From Buttiauxella noackiae ATCC 51607 (GTDB taxonomy: Bacteria; Pseudomonadota; Gammaproteobacteria; Enterobacterales; Enterobacteriaceae), in the NCBI RefSeq assembly GCF_001654865.1, contig NZ_LXEO01000038.1:43980-107979 (forward strand): a stretch of DNA of 64,000 nucleotides, read 5' to 3'. Positions 59,398 through 64,000 of the stretch are shown here, piece after piece. The translations under genes and the position numbers were made by a program. Under the pieces are notes generated by a model. It saw only the letters and a list, made by a program, of their open reading frames with translations, did no database searches and was not told where the DNA came from. Every line of letters begins with the position of its first letter. Position 1 is the stretch's first letter.

Positions 59398-60762
59398 TTG
59401 ATTACACATATTAGCCCGCTAGGCTCAATGGATATGTTGTCGCAACTGGAAGTGGACATGCTTAAACGCACGGCCAGTAGCGACCTTTATCAACTGTTTC
59501 GCAATTGTTCACTTGCCGTACTTAACTCAGGAAGCCAGACCGATAGCAGTAAAGAGCTGTTGTCGCGTTACGAAAACTTCGATATCAACATCTTGCGCCG
59601 CGAACGTGGTGTCAAACTCGAACTGATTAACCCTCCTGAAGACGCTTTCGTCGATGGTCGTATCATCCGGGCTTTGCAAGCTAACTTGTTTGCCGTATTA
59701 CGCGATATTTTATTCGTCAACGGCCAGCTATCCAGCGCAGGTCGCTTCCAGAATCTCGATCTGGAAGACCCGGCAAATATCACCAATATGGTGTTCTCTA
59801 TCTTACGTAATGCCCGTGCACTGCACGTCGGCGAAGCGCCAAACCTGGTCGTATGCTGGGGTGGGCACTCAATCAACGAAAACGAATACCTCTATGCGCG
59901 TCGCGTCGGCACTCAACTAGGCTTGCGTGAGCTCAATATTTGTACCGGCTGTGGCCCTGGCGCTATGGAAGCCCCAATGAAGGGGGCGGCTGTAGGCCAC
60001 GCTCAACAACGCTACAAAGAAAGCCGTTTTATTGGCATGACAGAACCGTCAATCATTGCAGCAGAGCCACCGAATCCATTGGTGAATGAGCTGATTATCA
60101 TGCCGGATATCGAAAAGCGCCTTGAAGCGTTTGTTCGTATTGCGCATGGCATCATTATCTTCCCAGGTGGGGTAGGTACTGCGGAAGAGCTGCTTTACCT
60201 GCTCGGCATTTTGATGAATCCTCACAACCATGATCAAGTATTGCCATTGATTCTGACCGGGCCGAAAGAAAGTGCTGACTATTTCCGTGTACTCGACGAG
60301 TTCATAGTCAATACCGTGGGTGAGCAAGCACGCCGTCATTATCAAATCATTATTGACGACCCGGCTGAAGTGGCCCGTCAGATGAAAAAGGCCATGCCGA
60401 AAGTAAAAGAGAATCGCCGTGAAACGGGTGATGCTTATAGCTTCAACTGGTCGATTCGAATCGCGCCGGATTTGCAGATGCCGTTTGAGCCAACCCATGA
60501 AAACATGGCAAATCTCAAGTTGTATCCAGACCAACCAGCAGAACAACTGGCGGCCTCTTTACGTAGGGCATTTTCAGGAATTGTTGCGGGTAACGTTAAA
60601 GAAGGCGGGATCCGTGCAATTGAACAGTTCGGCCCCTATAAGATCCACGGTGATGCAGACATGATGAAACGCATGGATGTTCTTCTTCAGGGTTTTGTCG
60701 CTCAACACCGTATGAAATTACCTGGCAGTGCTTACATTCCTTGCTACGAAATCTGCACCTGA
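59398..60762 (+). CDS. ppnN: Pyrimidine/purine nucleotide 5'-monophosphate nucleosidase
   Basis: Cleaves nucleoside monophosphates to base and ribose 5-phosphate, and in E. coli is regulated by (p)ppGpp; 454 aa. The start codon is TTG at 59398, chosen because AAGGAG lies 6 nt upstream and the product [18 protein letters not shown] matches E. coli YgdH, which also starts with TTG. LOG-like motifs: [17 protein letters not shown] near residue 180 and [16 protein letters not shown] near residue 260. The synthetase of its regulator, RelA, is encoded in the same window. Confidence 0.96.
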   Translation: MITHISPLGSMDMLSQLEVDMLKRTASSDLYQLFRNCSLAVLNSGSQTDSSKELLSRYENFDINILRRERGVKLELINPPEDAFVDGRIIRALQANLFAVLRDILFVNGQLSSAGRFQNLDLEDPANITNMVFSILRNARALHVGEAPNLVVCWGGHSINENEYLYARRVGTQLGLRELNICTGCGPGAMEAPMKGAAVGHAQQRYKESRFIGMTEPSIIAAEPPNPLVNELIIMPDIEKRLEAFVRIAHGIIIFPGGVGTAEELLYLLGILMNPHNHDQVLPLILTGPKESADYFRVLDEFIVNTVGEQARRHYQIIIDDPAEVARQMKKAMPKVKENRRETGDAYSFNWSIRIAPDLQMPFEPTHENMANLKLYPDQPAEQLAASLRRAFSGIVAGNVKEGGIRAIEQFGPYKIHGDADMMKRMDVLLQGFVAQHRMKLPGSAYIPCYEICT

Positions 60763-60769
60763 ATCCCAA

Positions 60770-60798
60770 GGGCGGAAGTACTCCGCCCATCTTTTTTT
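60770..60798 (+). terminator. ppnN terminator
   Basis: 7-bp stem GGGCGGA/TCCGCCC (60770-60776 with 60782-60788), loop AGTAC, followed by ATCTTTTTTT. Confidence 0.92.
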
Positions 60799-60927
60799 CT
60801 CCATTTTTTCACCCTTCTCCAGATTTATTCACCCTCCTGAATGTTACCGGTATCAGAATTTATCACTACATAAAAACTTATGCTTTCATATAAATTGTCT
60901 CTAAAAATCGTGCTTATACAGACAATT

Positions 60928-60950
60928 ACACCACACCACACCACACCACA
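60928..60950 (+). repeat. Pentanucleotide tandem repeat upstream of sdaC
   Basis: Four copies of ACACC plus ACA, perfect, in an otherwise AT-rich leader about 300 bp upstream of sdaC. Slippage could vary its length. Confidence 0.85.
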
Positions 60951-61071
60951 ATAATGAAACTGCGTTTTATAAACTAAAATAAATTCAATTTTAGGGTATA
61001 AACACTGCCTGAAATATCACGCACAGACTGAAAAACTGCAAAAAACCATACAAACAGTGGATTCTTACATT

Positions 61072-61087
61072 TGGGATCTCGATCACT
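61072..61087. promoter_or_regulatory. Candidate CRP site upstream of sdaC
   Basis: TGGGATCTCGATCACT fits TGTGA-N6-TCACA at 8 of 10 specified positions. sdaCB is CRP-dependent in E. coli, and the site is about 160 bp upstream of the sdaC start. Confidence 0.55.
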
Positions 61088-61247
61088 GATGAATTGACGA
61101 CATGAATGTATCTTTCCGCCCGCTGATTATCACTGGCCAAAATTACTATAAAACCCACCGTAAACAGCATTAAGTTTCAGTAGTCAATGGCAAGTCATCG
61201 CGATTGAACCAGATTTCGAATCATATGTTCCTTTGGAGAAGTAGTAG

Positions 61248-62546
61248 ATGGAAACCACTCAAACCGGCAGTATTGCCTCTGTCGAGAGCAAAAGTTCATG
61301 GCGCAAGTCCGATACCATGTGGATGCTGGGGCTATACGGCACCGCAATTGGTGCAGGCGTTTTGTTCTTGCCAATTAACGCCGGTGTTGGCGGCCTGATC
61401 CCGCTGTTCATCATGGCAATTCTCGCCTTCCCGATGACTTTCTTTGCCCACCGTGGCCTGACTCGCTTCGTGCTGTCAGGTAAAAACCCGGGTGAAGACA
61501 TCACCGAAGTTGTAGAAGAGCACTTTGGTGTGGGCGCAGGTAAAGTCATCACCCTGCTCTACTTCTTTGCTATCTACCCAATTTTGCTGGTTTATAGCGT
61601 TGCTATTACCAACACCGTTGATAGTTTTATTACTCATCAGTTGGGTCTGGTTTCTCCGCCGCGCGCGCTTTTGTCCCTGATTCTGATCGTCGGCCTGATG
61701 ACTATCGTTCGTTTCGGCGAGCAGATGATCGTTAAAGCGATGAGTATTTTGGTCTTCCCATTTGTTGCCGCTCTGATGATTTTGGCTCTGTATCTGATCC
61801 CTAACTGGAGCAGCGCTGCATTCGATACCATGTCATTTAGCGCAAGCCCGGCAACCGGTAGCGGTTTGTGGATGACATTGTGGCTGGCAATTCCGGTCAT
61901 GGTGTTCTCCTTTAACCACTCACCAATCATCTCTGCATTCGCTGTAGCGAAACGTAATGAGTACGGTGAAGAAGCTGAGAAAAAATGCTCCCGCATCCTG
62001 TCCTACGCACACATCATGATGGTCATTACCGTGATGTTCTTCGTATTCAGCTGCGTACTGAGCCTTTCTCCAGCAAATCTGGCGGAAGCAAAAGCACAGA
62101 ACATCTCTATTCTCTCTTACCTGGCTAACCACTTTAATGCGCCAGTGATTGCGTGGATGGCACCGATTATCGCTATCGTCGCTATCACCAAATCCTTCCT
62201 CGGCCACTATTTAGGTGCTCGTGAAGGCTTCAACGGAATGGTTATCAAGTCCCTGCGCGGCAAAGGTAAGAGCATCGAAATCAGTAAGCTGAACCGTATT
62301 ACTGCAATCTTCATGCTGGTGACCACCTGGATTGTTGCCACCCTGAACCCAAGCATTCTGGGGATGATTGAAACTCTCGGCGGCCCAATCATTGCGATGA
62401 TTCTGTTCCTGATGCCGATGTATGCGATTCAGAAGGTCCCGGCGATGCGCAAATACAGCGGCCATATCAGCAATATATTTGTGGTAATTATGGGTCTGGT
62501 CGCTATTTCTGCTATCTCTTACTCTCTATACTCGCTGTTCATCTAA
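61248..62546 (+). CDS. sdaC: Serine transporter SdaC (HAAAP family)
   Basis: Proton:L-serine symporter of the inner membrane; 432 aa with about 11 helices. Landmarks: DTMWMLGLYGTAIGAGVLFLP near residue 22, TFFAHRGLTRFVLSG, SFNHSPIISAFAVAKRNEYG and KSFLGHYLGAREGFNG. It supplies serine to SdaB encoded 66 bp downstream. A terminator between them probably lets some read-through. Confidence 0.97.
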   Translation: METTQTGSIASVESKSSWRKSDTMWMLGLYGTAIGAGVLFLPINAGVGGLIPLFIMAILAFPMTFFAHRGLTRFVLSGKNPGEDITEVVEEHFGVGAGKVITLLYFFAIYPILLVYSVAITNTVDSFITHQLGLVSPPRALLSLILIVGLMTIVRFGEQMIVKAMSILVFPFVAALMILALYLIPNWSSAAFDTMSFSASPATGSGLWMTLWLAIPVMVFSFNHSPIISAFAVAKRNEYGEEAEKKCSRILSYAHIMMVITVMFFVFSCVLSLSPANLAEAKAQNISILSYLANHFNAPVIAWMAPIIAIVAITKSFLGHYLGAREGFNGMVIKSLRGKGKSIEISKLNRITAIFMLVTTWIVATLNPSILGMIETLGGPIIAMILFLMPMYAIQKVPAMRKYSGHISNIFVVIMGLVAISAISYSLYSLFI

Positions 62547-62553
62547 CAGTTCT

Positions 62554-62584
62554 AAACCGCCGGCTTCCTGCTGGCGGTTTTTTC
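62554..62584 (+). terminator. Terminator or attenuator between sdaC and sdaB
   Basis: 8-bp stem AAACCGCC/GGCGGTTT (62554-62561 with 62573-62580) followed by a T run (TTTTTTC). sdaB begins 29 bp further on. Confidence 0.88.
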
Positions 62585-62612
62585 ATTAAGTTATTCAGGC
62601 AACGGACGCAAC

Positions 62613-63977
62613 ATGATTAGCGTATTCGATATTTTCAAAATCGGTATTGGCCCTTCCAGCTCCCATACCGTCGGCCCGATGAAAGCCGGTAAGCAATTCG
62701 CAGACGATTTAATCGCGCAAGGGATTTTGCAGAACGTCACGCGGGTAGTGGTTGATGTATATGGTTCACTTTCCCTCACCGGCAAAGGCCACCATACCGA
62801 TATCGCCATTATCATGGGTCTTGCTGGCAACATGCCGGACACCGTCGATATCGATGCTATCCCTCACTTCATTCAGGACGTGAATACTCACGGTCGTCTG
62901 TTACTGGCAAATGGCCAGCGTGAAGTGGAATTCCCGGTCGATAGCTGCATGAACTTCCATGAAGACAATCTTTCACTGCACGAAAACGGAATGCGCATTA
63001 CTGCGTTAGCCGGTGATAAAGCTATCTACAGCCAAACTTATTACTCCATCGGCGGCGGTTTTATCGTTGATGAAGCACACTTTGGCCTCGAAGAGACTCA
63101 ACAGACTGTCGTTCCATATCCATATAAGAGTGCGGCAGATTTGCAGCGTCATTGCAAAGAAAGCGGGCTTTCATTGTCAGGCTTGATGATGCTGAATGAA
63201 CGCGCGATGCGTCCTCAGTCTGAAATTGATGCACACTTTGCCAACGTATGGAACGTCATGCGCAGCGGTATCGAAAGAGGTATCACCACCGAAGGCGTGC
63301 TGCCGGGTAAAATGCGTGTACCGCGCCGCGCCGCAGCATTGCGCAGAATGTTGGTCAGCAGTGATAAGAACAACTCCGACCCAATGGCTGTTGTGGATTG
63401 GATTAACATGTTCGCCCTGGCGGTGAATGAAGAAAATGCTGCCGGTGGGCGTGTTGTTACAGCCCCAACAAACGGCGCATGTGGCATCGTTCCAGCGGTT
63501 CTGGCCTATTACGACAAATTTATTCGCGAAGTTAATACCAATTCTTGTGCGCGGTATTTCCTTGCCGCCGGTGCGATTGGTTCTCTGTATAAGATGAACG
63601 CATCAATTTCTGGTGCAGAAGTCGGTTGCCAGGGAGAGGTCGGCGTTGCCTGTTCGATGGCGGCGGCAGGTCTTGCTGAGTTGTTGGGTGGCAGCCCAAG
63701 CCAGGTGTGTATTGCTGCGGAAATCGGCATGGAACATAACCTTGGTCTGACATGTGACCCGGTTGCCGGGCAAGTTCAGGTGCCATGCATTGAGCGTAAT
63801 GCTATTGCGGCAGTGAAAGCGGTGAATGCGGCACGTATGGCATTGCGCCGTACCAGCGAACCTCGCGTCTGCCTTGATAAGGTTATCGACACCATGTACG
63901 AAACAGGCAAAGACATGAACGCCAAATATCGAGAAACTTCTCGCGGCGGTCTGGCTATGAAAGTGTCCTGCGATTAA
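62613..63977 (+). CDS. sdaB: L-serine dehydratase 2 (iron-sulfur)
   Basis: Deaminates L-serine to pyruvate and ammonia using a 4Fe-4S cluster; 454 aa. N-terminal beta domain opens MISVFDIFKIGIGPSSSHTVG. The alpha domain has cluster cysteines in APTNGACGIVPAV, SGAEVGCQGEVG and the late NLGLTCDPVAGQVQVPCIERNA (landmark). The C-terminus MKVSCD ends with a Cys-Asp tail that in this family can occupy the active site; E. coli reads MKIVACD. Second gene after sdaC. Confidence 0.97.
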   Translation: MISVFDIFKIGIGPSSSHTVGPMKAGKQFADDLIAQGILQNVTRVVVDVYGSLSLTGKGHHTDIAIIMGLAGNMPDTVDIDAIPHFIQDVNTHGRLLLANGQREVEFPVDSCMNFHEDNLSLHENGMRITALAGDKAIYSQTYYSIGGGFIVDEAHFGLEETQQTVVPYPYKSAADLQRHCKESGLSLSGLMMLNERAMRPQSEIDAHFANVWNVMRSGIERGITTEGVLPGKMRVPRRAAALRRMLVSSDKNNSDPMAVVDWINMFALAVNEENAAGGRVVTAPTNGACGIVPAVLAYYDKFIREVNTNSCARYFLAAGAIGSLYKMNASISGAEVGCQGEVGVACSMAAAGLAELLGGSPSQVCIAAEIGMEHNLGLTCDPVAGQVQVPCIERNAIAAVKAVNAARMALRRTSEPRVCLDKVIDTMYETGKDMNAKYRETSRGGLAMKVSCD

Positions 63978-63981
63978 AAAC

Positions 63982-64000
63982 AAAAACCCGCTGAAAGCGC
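63982..64000 (+). terminator. Left half of sdaB terminator (cut by window edge)
   Basis: AAAAACCCGCTGAAAGCG: an A run, a GC stem arm and a GAAA loop, with the other arm beginning at the window end. Confidence 0.6.

Larger units (their letters stand above)
60763..61247. other. ppnN-sdaC intergenic region
   Basis: 485 bp without a supported gene. It holds the ppnN terminator, a four-unit ACACC tandem repeat, a long AT-rich stretch and a candidate CRP site upstream of sdaC. Confidence 0.6.

Overview
This window looks like a chromosomal segment of an Enterobacteriaceae gammaproteobacterium, a relative of Escherichia, Enterobacter, Kluyvera or Buttiauxella; I cannot name the genus. Most proteins are full-length close relatives of E. 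coli K-12 proteins and follow the K-12 backbone order: alaS-recX-recA-pncC-mltB, mutS, rpoS-nlpD-pcm-surE-truD-ispF-ispD-ftsB-ygbE-cysCND-iap, cysHIJ-queD, queE, eno-pyrG-mazG-relA-rlmD-barA, gudDXP, yqcA-truC-yqcC-csrB-syd-queF-ppnN-sdaC-sdaB. ERIC and REP elements, which are typical of enterics, sit between genes.

Layout. (1) 1-3.5 kb: 5' part of alaS, then recX, recA with a clear LexA box, and pncC. (2) 3.6-6.2 kb: an inserted metal ABC importer operon (ATPase, permease, binding protein) behind a Zur-like palindrome. Its first cistron appears to be an unlisted 37-residue single-helix membrane peptide. (3) 6.3-17.7 kb: mltB, mutS, rpoS, nlpD, pcm, surE, truD, ispF, ispD, ftsB, ygbE. The srl, nor and hyc genes that separate mltB from mutS in K-12 are absent. 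(4) 17.7-22.1 kb: cysC-cysN-cysD sulfate activation and the divergent iap.

(5) 22.1-29.3 kb: the main accessory locus, lying exactly between iap and cysH, where K-12 carries its type I-E CRISPR-Cas system. It encodes a cytoplasmic heparinase II/III-family lyase, a FadR-type GntR regulator, an SDR resembling alginate-monomer (DEH) reductase, a sodium:solute symporter and a mannonate-dehydratase-type enolase-superfamily enzyme. A 15-bp palindrome matching the FadR-family operator TNGTNNNACNA recurs at its promoters and at both edges. I read it as a GntR-controlled uronate-oligomer (possibly alginate-oligomer) scavenging cassette feeding 2-keto-3-deoxygluconate.

(6) 29.4-34.5 kb: cysH-cysI-cysJ (assimilatory PAPS and sulfite reduction) and queD. 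(7) 34.5-38.9 kb: queE, a yjiH-yjiG-M20 peptidase operon, and adhP. (8) 39-49.6 kb: eno-pyrG-mazG-relA-rlmD and barA; mazEF is absent. (9) 49.7-55.1 kb: D-glucarate uptake and dehydration (gudP-gudX-gudD) with a downstream glycerate kinase, whose product 2-phosphoglycerate is the enolase substrate. (10) 55.6-64 kb: yqcA, truC, yqcC, the CsrB regulatory RNA with two UvrY-type boxes, syd, queF, ppnN, sdaC, sdaB. BarA, the sensor that drives CsrB through UvrY, is encoded in the same window.

Comparisons to E. coli are from memory; no database search was run.
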